A stretch of 64,000 nucleotides of DNA from Phymatolithon calcareum. Lineage: Eukaryota; Rhodophyta; Florideophyceae; Hapalidiales. The notes beneath the pieces are model-generated. The model saw only the letters and a list, made by a program, of their open reading frames with translations. It did not search any database and was not told the origin of the DNA. Made by a program: the position numbers and the translations under genes. Positions 1 through 11,057 of the stretch are shown piece by piece (the first letter of the stretch is position 1; every line of letters starts with the position of its first letter). The DNA is taken from positions 2,418,001 to 2,482,000 of the forward strand of contig OZ345358.1 of the NCBI GenBank assembly GCA_977006965.1, read 5' to 3'.

Positions 1-111
1 ATATAAATCTGGAATCAGGCTTAGAGGTCTAACAGAAAAAATTATGTTGTTATGATCGATATACAGATTAAATACTCCTGGTGCAGCCAGAAGCTAATGC
101 ATGCGGTCGCT

Positions 112-737
112 TCATGCCATCACTGCATGAGCATCCTTTTCCAGGATAGCCCAGCCGAGTTCCCTATTTTTAAAACGACCTGCCAGAAAAGCCAATGGCT
201 CATGTCGTTGATCTTCGTGTGTAAGATTGACATCTGCGAGAGGAACTTGAGTAACTATGCCACAGCAAATGGTAACATTTGGTCTGGCATTGTCTCTCAA
301 CACCGGTGTTACTGCCATCTGTATACAGACATAGACGCTTTGTTGGGTCCTTGTACTGCAATGTGCACTAATGAGTGAGCACATGTTTGCATTTCTCAAA
401 TTCCTCCGAATAAAAGTCTACCCAATGGGGCCAGTGATATCCTTCCGACAGCCTTGAGTGACCGATTTTCTGTTCTTTCGAAGACTAGCTCAAGGAACTC
501 ATGGAATATTGGTGTTTGAGTTGCAAAACTTCTGATCCCTGCACGTATCCACTGTAAGGCACACAGTAATTTCTGTAGATATGACCCTGTGATAGATTCT
601 TGCATCTTTAAAAGACCTTCCAATCGCGGACGGTCAAATTTGACGCCTTTGGAAGATATCAAACGTCCACAACGTGTCGCAGTCCGGTGAGCAAAACTCA
701 TTTTTCTGCATGCAACGTGAGCCGGTAGGGTTTTCAC
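112..737 (-). pseudogene. Retrotransposon RT connection and RNase H fragments
   Basis: Two overlapping frames on the minus strand carry the end of a Ty3-like polymerase region. The upstream piece contains GRLISSKGVKFDRPRLEGLL followed by an LQKLLCALQWIRAGI segment, the typical RT thumb and connection pattern in which a new template strip is defined and a first round of inhibitor-like residues selected. The downstream piece contains WSG-like sequence, IVTQVPLADVNL, and RHEPLAFLAGRFKNRELGW ending in an EKDAHAVMA motif, the RNase H core of this element type. A frameshift separates the pieces. This is a relic, not a gene. Confidence 0.6.
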
Positions 738-890
738 AGTTGCTCGTGCGTCTCGATGGTACTTATCAATTCTTCGACAATATGGGCATAGTGAAGCAGA
801 TCAACCAGCCAGACAAGGATAAGGACGACAAGCTCGGATGGGAAAAGAGGCGTGAGAGAATATTGCAGGCTTGCGACGGTATTAACTGTA

Positions 891-1484
891 CTATGTAGCA
901 CACAAGTGGGAGAAAATACAACGTCTGGTGTTACGAATGACTTGAATTCCTGACTTTCTTCGCCTAAAGATAGCTTCCAGAAAGCACGAGATAGATCGAA
1001 TCTGGCATAGCACTTTGACCCAAGGAGTCCGTGAATCTCTTACTCCAATATTGACACAAGATACATCGACTTCGCAGTGTATGCATTGATGTGCCTTAAG
1101 TTTACCGGGAATCAAAATGGTAGAAGGCTAGCAATTTTCGTAACCAAATGCGGCGGATGTCCATAGCGCTTCTGGTTTAGGATAAGACGTGCCGTTTGTA
1201 GAAAGCTTGTCCGTGAAGCCTCGGAAAAAAACTCTTTGTGACTCCGAACAGTTACGAAGCTTGGCTTTGTCTTGTTGTCCATCTCTTTTATCAGGATTTT
1301 TTAAGGGCGGTATATCTGCCGGTGTACCAGAAGGCAACTCTAGACAGAGAACGGCTTCGTATTTCCAGATCAAATTTTCCATATACTTGGCGTTATTATC
1401 GTCATCTTCGAGATGTGATGGATCCCGAAACTGATCCCTCTCTATGCCTGAGAGTTGATAACTGACACGAGTGCATGATCCCAC
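891..1484 (-). pseudogene. Retrotransposon reverse transcriptase fragment
   Basis: The minus strand encodes a tract with LPSGTPADIPPLKNPDKR, then SQRVFFRGFTDKLSTNGTSY and PKPEALWTSAA, which matches the usual entry into a Ty3-type RT domain (a proline-rich docking tract, then the finger segment, then a W-A-S/T motif). After a frameshift near 1120 a second fragment gives VLCQIRSISCFLEAIF, a decayed form of the palm motif normally read as YYxKFDLSRxFWQ. No YxDD motif survives in an open frame. Homology is clear to me; the frame breaks make it a pseudogene. Confidence 0.6.
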
Positions 1485-1964
1485 TTTTCCAGGTGTTGTG
1501 AGTTCTTCTTTTGGATCACTGAACAGATGACTGATGATACCGCCCTTGGTCGAGGCTGTAGTATTTCCACCTCAGTGCAGTCAGCACCGTCGAGATCTGA
1601 GACGCTTTGTTCAAGAAGTGTCTTTCTATCGATCTTGAGATGCACTAAATCAGGTTGGCCAATGATGACGGGCTCGGAAGAGAGCTGGTCATCGGAGATT
1701 AAGAACTAAATGTTCTTCATGGTAATGGTTCCCGCGTTTATTAGCAAACACTGTTTGCGCAACTGTCCAAATGCGCCAGAACTTGAATTTCATTGCAGTC
1801 CCTTGCTATTTTTCTTCAATGCAGTTGCGCTGGTGACAATTGACATAGCCTCGATGCGACTAATACCTTTGAGGCCAGAGGTTCAAAAACGGTCGGACAA
1901 ACTAAAGAGTCATCAACGCCGTTGTGGCACAGAGCCATAGTTTCGAATCTTTTCATCTTGTCGA

Positions 1965-3469
1965 CTAAAGCTGTGTGGATAGATAGACCTTCAGCATGTC
2001 TGCGACAAAGTATCCTTCAGAAACCAACTGGCCTTTCCATTTTCTCGGCGGCAGCACTTCTATCCTTAGTTTTTGATCGGGTCTTCTTGCATACAGCGTT
2101 TCGTGACGCTTCTCCATGATTTTCGCTCGATAGGCTCCTTTCTCATCATCTTCGCACCAGTCACACTTGAAAATGATGTGTTGTCGATCAGCCTTGGTGC
2201 ATGGCGGCTGTGCGCAGAGTGCCAATGCTGGGGTTTGTGGTGTACATCGGCTCTTCGAAGGCTTCTTAGCCTCTTACTCTATTGCTCGCTTTTCGAATCA
2301 TCATCTCTATCGTTTTCCCCAGAGACTGGAGCTCGTATCGCGATGGTTATGGTTATGGCATGAGCCATCATCAAAAAGCTGGAATGCGTCTGCTACCTTG
2401 AGAGCGTGGGCGAAGAAACAATTAAAATCTTTGAGGAGATCGGTATGACCAGGACGCAAATCGTTTTCTAGTCAAGATTGTAGACGACCTGGTCGATGTT
2501 TCGAGAGTATATGAGTAACTGCAAAGCGCTGAGTATCATTTAGAATCCAAAGTAATCCATTCCTCTGCAATAATGAACGATGATCGATGAATAAATAATT
2601 CATCCTTGGTGACGCATTATGGTTACGGGTATCCATTTTTAGATTTTGGGCGACGATTCTTTCTAGACTTTGGATCGTGATAATGTCCAGGCTGGACTCC
2701 ACCTCAGAGGTAAGATATTTTCGAAGAGTTTCTTCGGAGAGCTCCTCGTACGTTGATACATCGATGAGACTGTGGGGTGTTAAACGCACAAATTGGCACA
2801 CTGGCTGTGGTCTGGTTGTTCACTGGCAAAACGCCGAGGGCGCCGCTTCGCGGCGACCTTTATAGAAAAAGATTGGCAATATGAGAAATGGATCAATGGA
2901 AGAATCTGGAAGCCGCGAAGCGGCTTCTTAGCCCGCCGCAGGCAGGCACCCCTGCAATGCTTACATTGTAAGCACATGTAAGTAGTGTAAAGCAGCTGTA
3001 AGCAGCGGTTCTAGGGTTTTGCACTTCGTGATCGTTCCTGGGTGTAAGACGCATCGAAACGTACGGTACTGTAATGACTGTAATGCTATATGTAAGGGCT
3101 TGCTGTAAATGCAATCTGTAATGACAATTGGAAGGGAGCTATTTGTGGAGGAGTATGATAGTGGCGTTGGACGTCACAGAGACATAACCCAATTGCTGAG
3201 TTTATCAACTCAGTATCGGCGCAAAACTTCAAAGCCACGGATCTTGCCGATTCAAGAGATATTGCTACTTCAATAGTAGACGCAATTTGGCGGAATGGAG
3301 TTTTAACTTCCTTCACGTGTTCCTCGTACGTCTTCAGGAAGACAAGTACGTTCTCTGCAGTTACTTTTCGAATGGTTGTGTACTCAACACAGGTAGTCAC
3401 TGCCCTTTGAGTCTCTGTCGCAACTTCTGGCTCTGACGTTCCGGTAATTTTTCGATGCAACGCCCTCAT
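1965..3469 (-). pseudogene. Gag-like region of the same relic
   Basis: Minus-strand open stretches at 3469-3086, 2801-2472 and 2225-1965 are helical and charged (ENVLVFLKTYEEHVKEV; EELSEETLRKYLTSEVESSL; SLERIVAQNLKMD) and end in a short Cys-rich tract (KCDWCEDDE) followed by RPDQKLRIEVLPPRKWKGQL. Their order upstream of the RT fragments, and their gag-like composition, suggest the gag part of the element. I cannot name a capsid domain, and about 240-330 bases between the open stretches have no readable frame. Treat it as a position-based inference. Confidence 0.35.
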
Positions 3470-5797
3470 CCATGATTCCTTGACTTGGGCTTACAAATTT
3501 CAATGGTAACTATGATCGCGAATCGCGCTAAAATGAAGTAAAACCGTATAGATCAATGTAATAATGGGAAAGATTGCGATTCCATTATCTCCCCCTGGCA
3601 AAAGAGGGAGATAGGGAAAAAGATTCGGGCTGGAGCGAAGCGTGTGCGGGGCTGTAAATAGCAGAATTTGTCATACTAGGTTTGTATTGTCTGGTGCATG
3701 GCACCCGGGACGGGATTCCAGGTCGGTCACTGATTGGCCAGGCTTCAGCTTGCTTCCGGCAGTGGTCCCGTTCGGGGGTATCATACTCTATCCCGACTTG
3801 GGATTACTCGATATTGATAGGGTAACATTCGGCGTATACATTAGGTTTACAGTATCATAGTGCTAGTGATCGTAACCTTATTTTTTAGCATTACAGTGCC
3901 ACCCGAGGGGAGTATATCCCCTAGTAGACGGCGTAAAGATCACCAAGTTGGGCTGTAGTGATCTTGCATTCGTCCTTCCCCGGATCCGGGTAACCTTTGC
4001 AGAAGCATCCACTGTAGCCCCCAGGTCCCTGGGCTTACGCTTCGACGCCGCTAGTCGAACATTCCCCGGATCGGGCTCGTATTCTTCACCCTCGGCTCTG
4101 CATACCGTAGAGCTACCACCCCCCGTACCTGGGTCCACGGGTTTTACCTACGTGATCCCTCAACCAGTAGGGCTGTCAGCCCCAAGACTGGGACGCTTGC
4201 ACTCTAGGTGACTACGCGCATGTTCGAGCCCGACGCTACCACCATCGAACCGTTCTGCCATATACTCTTCGCTTGGGGCTTGCTTCTTCACGCCACACTC
4301 GGGCTTCACATACTGTTGACCTACAATATTGTACTATAAATCTGGACCAGCAGATCGAGTGTAGCCTCCTAAGGAAGCCGGTAGAAACGCTTCATTTAAG
4401 TCTTATCTCAGTGTTTTGTTTTTCTTTCTGCAGGTACATGGAGATATCCAAAGCTTACATACCCAAGCTATCCGTAACTGCATTCAAAAATTTGTCCATT
4501 TTTGTGGCCCCGAACTAGTACCAGGTGAAAACGTCTGTGTGAAACGGTTTTACCATCACAATAGTTGCACTTGTACTGCAAGTATAAGTGTCACGTTTCT
4601 AATTACACTAATTATTACGCCTGTAGTACAAAATGACTGCAAAGAATGCAAAAGTACAAGTTTTATTGCAACTTTGTTACAAGTGTCATTGCCAAGTTTA
4701 TGTTTTAAGTAGTTTATTAGTACAAGTTAGATTCCGTAAACCGCTAAAATGGAATTTGGAAATGAAATTTAAATTGGGATTTTATATGCAAAAATTAAGA
4801 TTCGAATGCAAAATGCAAACAAAGAAATGTATAAGAGTGTCAAAAGGACAAGCAGTGCAGAACTTCTACTCTAAAAAGAAAACTGAAACTAAAAAGTATG
4901 AATAAATCTATTCCAACATTCTACGAAACCCCCAAACATATCATAACTACAAAATCATAATACTTTGAGCTAACATCTTTTAAGGACCTACACCCCCATC
5001 TTAGATTTTCACTTTTATTTTTTATTAGCACGGGAACCTGAGACGGTCATTCGACACTTTCTGTTACAGCACTTCATAATTGGCTAATCAAAAAAGTCCT
5101 TGCGCCGTGAAAACTTTTTCTAGAAATTCTCTGCAGAGGGTTCCCTCTCAAATCGGGACAGCTCCTTAAACGCACAATTTAAGACCTCTTTCTGATCCGT
5201 TCTTTGCATTTTTGAAAACAGTTATAGAAAGCCAAGAACGTAGGTTATCCAAAAATCAAAAAACTAAAGAAAGGAGATGAAATAAGGAGCGTAGAGCACT
5301 TCTCATAATTCTGATCTTCAAAAAGAATCGCCTGCAAAGATGGACAATTATCTCGAAAAGGACTCGTTTAATTTCTTATTGCCTTGTCAAAAGTTTCGAA
5401 TGGTTGTATACTATCCCAGGAATACCGCAAATTTGGTAAAATCGAAGGTCTAGGTGGTAAAAAAGTTCGGGCCGCGAGACCAAAACCTTTTTAAAATCGG
5501 CAAAGGAATAGGAGAAAAATATAGTAAAATTCAGGTTACGCCCCGACGCGAGGCTGAAACTGTTCGAAGGAAACACAGTAACCTTTTTTCTGTAATAATT
5601 GATTACAACCGAATATTAGAATCTGTTGCTGACTTCATATTTGAAAATATTTGAATTGTTCCTCTCATTCCTTGAAAACTGTATGCAGTCCCGTCAGTTC
5701 AAACGATATAATTAAATTTTTCATCCAGTTTATGAGCATTGTTTCGGCCAGTGAGAGCGCTTCAAAGATGGGGATGTAGGCCCTTAACTACGAATAA
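3470..5797. other. No gene seen: GC-rich block, then AT-rich block
   Basis: About 3650-4330 is GC-richer, with repeated CCCCGGATC-type words, and could be the LTR or leader of the relic to its left; I could not find a matching second LTR in the window. About 4390-5700 is AT-rich and low in information, with short open frames that look random. No conserved domain, RNA gene or tandem repeat was recognised. Confidence 0.4.
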
Positions 5798-5904
5798 GGC
5801 CCAGTCTATACGAAAACAAATATGTTCATGTTCATGTTCGCTCATCATATCAATTCGTATCATATCCAACATTTGCTAGAACCGTCCATACAAAAACATG
5901 CAGC

Positions 5905-6369
5905 ATGTTCACGAAATTTGTCCGCTCAGGAAGGCAATCTACAGAAAAATTGCTGCGCTTTTTTTTCGTGACAGTACTAGTATCTCAATGCTTCTTGTAC
6001 TACCACCAGCAACTGACAACATCGCGCTCCTTTTTCCTGCTAGCCATGGAAGCACAATCGCAGCATTCCACTCCGGTTTCCTACACCACAAACATCATGT
6101 ATGCCTCAGGAAATTCCCCCGCGCTTGCGAGTGAGCCTGTGGACGTGAATACCACGAATGTTCTAAGAAATACCGCTCCGCTTTCATCTGCGTCTGTGCT
6201 ACAAGGTTCTGCAAATGCTCTTCGAGACGCAAGTGCCCCTGTGGCAGTAAACGCATCAAACCTTCCTGTAAATGCTGTTTTAGTTTCGATTGCTCCTACT
6301 GTTGCCGGCAGGAATTCTACAAACGGTCCCAGAAATAGCGCCGAGCTATCTGATGGCACGCGACACTGA
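5905..6369 (+). CDS. Hypothetical protein inside the inverted-repeat element
   Basis: An open frame of 154 codons begins at an ATG at 5905; a second ATG at 6046 would give a shorter protein. The first third has a hydrophobic tract (LLRFFFVTVLVSQCFL) that could be a signal anchor. The rest is rich in Ala, Asn, Ser, Val and Pro with loosely repeated short blocks of the form N-A-L/S-x-L/P, suggesting a low-complexity secreted or repeat protein. It lies entirely within the element bounded by inverted repeats, so it may be a passenger, a decayed element protein or chance. I do not recognise it. Confidence 0.25.
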   Translation: MFTKFVRSGRQSTEKLLRFFFVTVLVSQCFLYYHQQLTTSRSFFLLAMEAQSQHSTPVSYTTNIMYASGNSPALASEPVDVNTTNVLRNTAPLSSASVLQGSANALRDASAPVAVNASNLPVNAVLVSIAPTVAGRNSTNGPRNSAELSDGTRH

Positions 6370-7434
6370 GGATACGAAGGGTGACCGCAAGTCAAATGGC
6401 TTGGTCAATTGCGCCGCCACTGGAATTACTCGCCTTAAAACGATCACGCTGCAACTTCGGCTTTGTCATTTCGAGAAGAGCTTCGAATGTCGACCTTGAC
6501 AGCCTGAAAGCGCGCTGATGCTCCGCATCACTCAAGTATCACGTAATATCCTTGAACGTTTCGCGACGGCGGCGCTTTAAAGCGGAGCGCAAGCGGGGAA
6601 GAACTTGATGAACAGGAGCTGCAAATTCCGGTTCAGTGCAAAGAGCTAAAGTAATCCCCAGACTTGAGATCAGAGCGGCTCTGGCTGCTTTCGGACGAGA
6701 GCGATACATGGGGTCTGCAAATGCGTCTACGACATCGCGGGGCAATTGTGAGGGGGATGTTAAGTACCAGTTGCAAAGAAATTCCCGGGAAAACCACGGC
6801 CGTGGGAAAAGATATGATAAATTGAGCAAACATGGTAAGTTAACTTGTTTTTGTAGACGCGAGAAAACACGAGCTGCTTTCATGTAACTAACGAAAGTAA
6901 ATGTGAACTTGGACCGATAAATATTTAATAGTTCATCTGAAATTGAGCATTTTCAGCGCTCATATCACTTTCATTAAAACTCAGTTCTATTGGCCAGATG
7001 ATCTTCCCAACCCGGTCAACCTTCAACTTATAAAACCTGATGCGGGAAAAATAAGTTGGAAGCTTAAATTCGATTGTTTATTTTGATGTGATGAGGATTT
7101 TATAAGTTGTAAATCACTACATTATTCCTCGGAGAGGAGAGAAACATAAGATGGATTTTCTCAAGAATTTGAGAAGGGGAAGAGGAAAAAATAAGTTTTT
7201 TCTCACTTAATTTTTGTACAGAGGTAAGAACTAAATAAGTTAGTTTTTTCTAATATTTTGAAGACATGAACAGAAAACGACAACAGTCTGGGCATGGACC
7301 GCTTTACCATCGTTTCGGTTCGTCGTGGTCCAGTGAAAGAGTCATTTTTGAACTTTATGTGGGAGCTTCCATTGGCAACAAAACTTACACTTTTCAAAAC
7401 GGCGTGTTTTCTCGCGTCTACAAAAACAAGTCGT

Positions 7435-7598
7435 ATGTGTACCGTAAGCCGGGATAACAAATGAGTAAAACGTGCTCGTACCTGGTCCTTGTGGGTACAA
7501 TAGTCCCTCGGGCTCCGCCCTCGGGTCCTATTGTACCCACTCGGGCCTGGTACTCTTACGTTTTACTTTCATTTGTTATCCCGGCTTACGGTACACAT
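7435..7598. repeat. Large imperfect hairpin (about 65-bp arms)
   Basis: The arm starting ATGTGTACCGTAAGCCGGGA (7435 on) is repeated inverted and ends at 7598. The arms pair through AACAAATG...AAAACG and GTGGGTACAATAG, with small bulges, around a short loop of CCCTCGGG-type words near 7504-7527. It sits within the inverted-repeat element at 5798-7751. Confidence 0.85.
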
Positions 7599-7751
7599 CT
7601 CCTTATTCTTTCCAGGATATAAAAAGTTACCAAATATGTTGGATGCAACGTGCCTTCGTCGTGCGCTTCAGCCAATAGCGTGTCCTAGATTTCATCAATA
7701 TGATCTGCCAACATGAGCATGAACATATTTGTTTTCGTATAGACTGGCCCC

Positions 7752-8952
7752 AACTCTCATAGGAGGATGTATGTTCTCACACTGCGCACATGACCACTGC
7801 AGTAACTATAAACAGTACTCTCGAATTTCAATATAGAACGCGACAGCTCGTCCATCAAATCTGTGTAACTGCGAAGGTGCAGGACATGTCATTGATTTTC
7901 AGTTAGAGAGGATGCTCAGTTCTTAAGTTCCTATCATAACACTATCTCTCAGCCTCTTTACAAATAGCTTACGGAAAGTGGACACGTCGGCCTTCGAATC
8001 ATCCAGAATATACTTCTTATTGGCAATGGAGAGATAGTTTAATGTTTTGGGGATTTCCGTGGCGAAAAAAGTCGAAATGGTTCGGAGATGATGAGCAGAA
8101 TCGAACACGTGTAACATTAGGTAAAGGCAACGTGACCAGTCATGTGAAAGGTACCCACAAAAATTAAACGAAAATAAATGCAATGCCCTCTGTTGACAGG
8201 TTTCCAGTTGGCGTGTTTGCAGGTCACCCTAAAATTTGTTTATTTTTAGCTCTTCTTCGATGGGGAAAGGCAGTCCGTTTGCAGTTTTTGTTAAGGATAC
8301 ACATCCTTCATCATAGGTCCACACATGTTGGGACACACATCTTTAGCCTAGTCGTCCTATCATATTTTCTCAACAGTTTTACAGTTTTTTCTGATTCTGT
8401 ACACAGTTATGATACACAGGTTTGACTGTAGAAGGGAAACATTTGCTTTTTCTACCTTCTGTGGAAGCACATGTTCTTCCGCTAAAATCTCCCCTTGTGA
8501 ACACCCTGACAGCGGTTGTTACGCCATTGGTCCCATTTGTGCACTGACGGACATCGTTTGCGTTCTCATTGGGCCTCAAGGGAAGTTGTACGAATTGAGA
8601 AGCCAATCAACTCCATGTGAGTGGCATCACGCCCCAAAATCAGTCATTATTCAGCTTCGCTCCTATCACATCTTGGCTCAGGAAGACTCAGGTAGATTAT
8701 CATATCAAGCCCTAATAGAGCTAACGAAGCTCCAATCATTTCCCATTTGATGACGAAACAATACATTGTCTGTGGTCGGTCCAAAATTAGCGCATCCCCC
8801 ATCGAAACAGCAAACTCGATCGAATTTGCTCGTTCATGATCAACCTTCCGTTTTACCAGGCGATGTAAAGAGATAGCTTTCCGAATGCGGATCAGATCTA
8901 GAAGAAAGACAGCAAATACCCGCAATAACTCTACAAAGAACCAACCAAATCA
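7752..8952. other. No gene seen: upstream region of P450
   Basis: About 1.2 kb before the first P450 gene. Short open frames on both strands lack recognisable domains or good start context. No clear TATA box was seen within 100 bases of the P450 start. This stretch presumably holds its promoter and 5' UTR. Confidence 0.4.
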
Positions 8953-10575
8953 ATGAAGAACTCGGCGTGCTTTGCAGCCTCCGTGGCCCTCCCCGCTCGC
9001 CATCGCTGTCTCCTTTCCAAGTCAGCTCCTACGTGCACGCTTGCCCAGGAGAAGCCTAGCAACGTCGCCGGTGCGCCTGGCCGAGAGAAGAATGTCGCAT
9101 CTCCGTACTACCGCGTTCTCCCGGTCAACATCCCCAAGGAAGCGCTACCGCCGCCACCTCCAGTATACCGCAGCTTACCCTGGTTCGGATTCCTGATCGA
9201 GGCGGCGCTTGAGTTGAGCTCTAATGGGAGCCGCGCAAAGAAATATGACGGAATCTATCACTCGAACTTCTTCATGCACGACATCGCGTACATCACCAAA
9301 ATGGAAGCAATCGTCGACATGCTGAAAGACCCCGACACCTTCCGCAGCAAGGACAACTTCGAGCCTTTCCGCCTCATTTTCGGTGCTGACGCCATGATGC
9401 TGCTCGACGGCGCGGCACATGCTAAAGCACGCAGTGTGATCGCACCGGCGTTCTCGCCGAGTCTCTTCCCGTTCTACTTCGACAGTATCCGCAGCAGAGT
9501 CGAGAGCACATGGGTGCGGGTGGAACAGAAGATGCATCAGAAAGGCACCCGCCGCCTGCTGCTTGACCCTGTGTTTCGCGAGCATTACCTTTCTATCGTG
9601 GTAGAAATGTCCACTGGTATATCCATGGACTCGGAAGGGGCGTCCGATATCCGCGAGAAGTTCTTGATGCTACAAAAATCTTTCTTCAGTCCGCCATTCG
9701 GTCCTATCTGGGATATGGGCATGAAGGCAAAAGCGGAGGTCCTGGAAACTCTGGAAAGCGTCGTGAGGGCGAATCTTGTTGAAAAGGCGGACACAATCGA
9801 AAGGCTGCGCTCTTATGGAGACAAACTCAGCTTCTTGGGCAGTAAGGATATCGGCAAAGGAGAAGAAGTGAATGTCCTTCTTATCGCAATGGCGAACTCA
9901 GACCTGAAGACCGGTCCGGGACATGAAAATGATCCGAAAGTGATCACTAGCCTTGGCTCCCTCATGCTTCTCTTATTTGTCGCTGGATATGCGACCTCGG
10001 CCGCGACATCCTCCTGCGCTGCGTTCGAGTTGGGCATGGACAGCAGCATATGGGACCAGTTGGCCGCTGAGCAAGACAAAATCGTCGCCGACTCAGGATC
10101 TACAGCGGTGACTTTTCAACAGATAAGTTCTCAGATGCCGTTGCTTGACTCCTACATCACTGAAATATTGCGCCTTCGTCCTGCAGCCGCAGGTATTAAC
10201 CGTAAACTGAGCAAAGACGTCGAGGTTCTCGGCCATTTTTTGAAGGCTGGAAGCACTGTTTTCATGGATTTTTCTGGTGCCATGCGTGATGAACGTCTGT
10301 ACCCGGATCCAGACATGTTGAAAGTTGACCGCTTTTTGAAGAAGCCTGGGGAGACCTTACCGCCGAGAGTGTTGAGCTTTGGAGGTCCAGGGTCCCCGCA
10401 CTACTGTCTTGGAGGGGCCCTAGCAAAAGTTCTTATGAAAACCACGTTCGCAGTCTTGCTGAGAGAGTATCAGCTTGAGCTGGATCCGACGCAAAGTAGG
10501 AAGTATTCCAAAATACCGGAGGAAACGCCAGCGTCTAAGGTAGTCGTTCAGAAGTTTGCAAGGAGGCAGTACTAG
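8953..10575 (+). CDS. Cytochrome P450 (paralogue 1)
   Basis: A 540-residue intronless protein. P450s are heme-thiolate enzymes that oxidise or rearrange small lipophilic molecules. A proline-rich hinge (LPPPPPVYRSLPW, about residue 70) precedes the catalytic fold. The helix-I motif is AGYATSAAT near residue 343: the usual acidic residue before Thr is Ala. ExxR is E404-I-L-R407. The heme loop is FGGPGSPHYCLG with Cys485 as the thiolate ligand, two residues longer between Phe and Cys than the common FxxGxxxC form. The first 50 residues are Arg/Ser/Ala-rich with no clear membrane anchor, so organelle targeting is possible. Start chosen at the first ATG; its paralogue at 29067-30695 has the same length and the same Cys index. 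Substrate is unknown. The loss of the acid raises the possibility of a peroxide-using or isomerase-type P450; that is inference. Confidence 0.93.
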   Translation: MKNSACFAASVALPARHRCLLSKSAPTCTLAQEKPSNVAGAPGREKNVASPYYRVLPVNIPKEALPPPPPVYRSLPWFGFLIEAALELSSNGSRAKKYDGIYHSNFFMHDIAYITKMEAIVDMLKDPDTFRSKDNFEPFRLIFGADAMMLLDGAAHAKARSVIAPAFSPSLFPFYFDSIRSRVESTWVRVEQKMHQKGTRRLLLDPVFREHYLSIVVEMSTGISMDSEGASDIREKFLMLQKSFFSPPFGPIWDMGMKAKAEVLETLESVVRANLVEKADTIERLRSYGDKLSFLGSKDIGKGEEVNVLLIAMANSDLKTGPGHENDPKVITSLGSLMLLLFVAGYATSAATSSCAAFELGMDSSIWDQLAAEQDKIVADSGSTAVTFQQISSQMPLLDSYITEILRLRPAAAGINRKLSKDVEVLGHFLKAGSTVFMDFSGAMRDERLYPDPDMLKVDRFLKKPGETLPPRVLSFGGPGSPHYCLGGALAKVLMKTTFAVLLREYQLELDPTQSRKYSKIPEETPASKVVVQKFARRQY

Positions 10576-11020
10576 CTCGCAACTGTGGGAAATTGAGTAT
10601 ACGAATGATCGCGTGCCGTTTCGGGCGTGTCTAGAGGGGGACATCCGAAAGTGTAGAAGTGTGGTGGGAGAAATGTAGGAGTTTTTCCTTTTCCGTCAAT
10701 TTGTAAAATTATTGTTTGAGATTTCGTTAAGTACCGACCTTTTTGTGTAGAGGAATCCATGAAGGTACAGAAGGGCAAAATGTTGGCCTTTTCCGCCTTC
10801 TTAGGATCATTTAATGTCTATGTGACGGAATTTTTCCCTTAATTGAAGGAATGAGATTCATATTATTTTTGCAAAAGAAAGCTATCAATTATGAGGAGTC
10901 GTCAAAGGTGCCAAGCTCTTGAATAGCAACAATCATGCGTTGGGACACCATCAAGCTTTCTACATGATGAGCATACTAAGGTCGTTTTACTCGCTTTTCA
11001 AACTTTGTCGCTTGAATAGT

Positions 11021-11057
11021 ATGACTACTTCTTTTGCTGTGCAAAAGAAGTAGTCAT
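11021..11057. repeat. Perfect hairpin, 17-bp arms, 3-base loop
   Basis: ATGACTACTTCTTTTGC is followed after TGT by its exact reverse complement. Not next to a gene end, so it is unlikely to be a transcript terminator signal. Confidence 0.9.

Larger units (their letters stand above)
1..3469 (-). mobile_element. Decayed Ty3-type LTR retrotransposon (gag to RNase H, truncated by window edge)
   Basis: Read on the minus strand, conceptual fragments fall in the order expected for a Ty3-type element: a gag-like stretch (3469 to about 1965), the stretch just before and into reverse transcriptase (1484 to 891), then connection and RNase H pieces (737 to 112). Fragments sit in different frames and carry many stops, so the element is dead. 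The integrase would lie beyond base 1. The DIPPL and RNase H block (ending GRFKNRELGWAILEK) resembles the element type with a tract of the form DxPPxK.....P...R.Y.P.Q before the RT palm. Recognition is by motif memory only, so boundaries are approximate and no LTR was delimited. Confidence 0.6.
5798..7751. mobile_element. Unclassified element with about 40-bp terminal inverted repeats
   Basis: The left end (from 5798) and the reverse complement of the right end (from 7751) share CCAGTCTATACGAAAACAAA and the following bases through about 43 positions with one mismatch, then a looser sub-terminal similarity (a TCCAACAT word occurs inverted inside each end). The interval is about 1.95 kb. A second inverted pair lies inside: 6845-6878 against 7398-7431 (a TTTTTGTAGACGCGAGAAAA word). 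No target-site duplication is convincing, and no transposase domain was recognised, so it is probably a non-autonomous DNA transposon of unknown superfamily. Confidence 0.65.
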
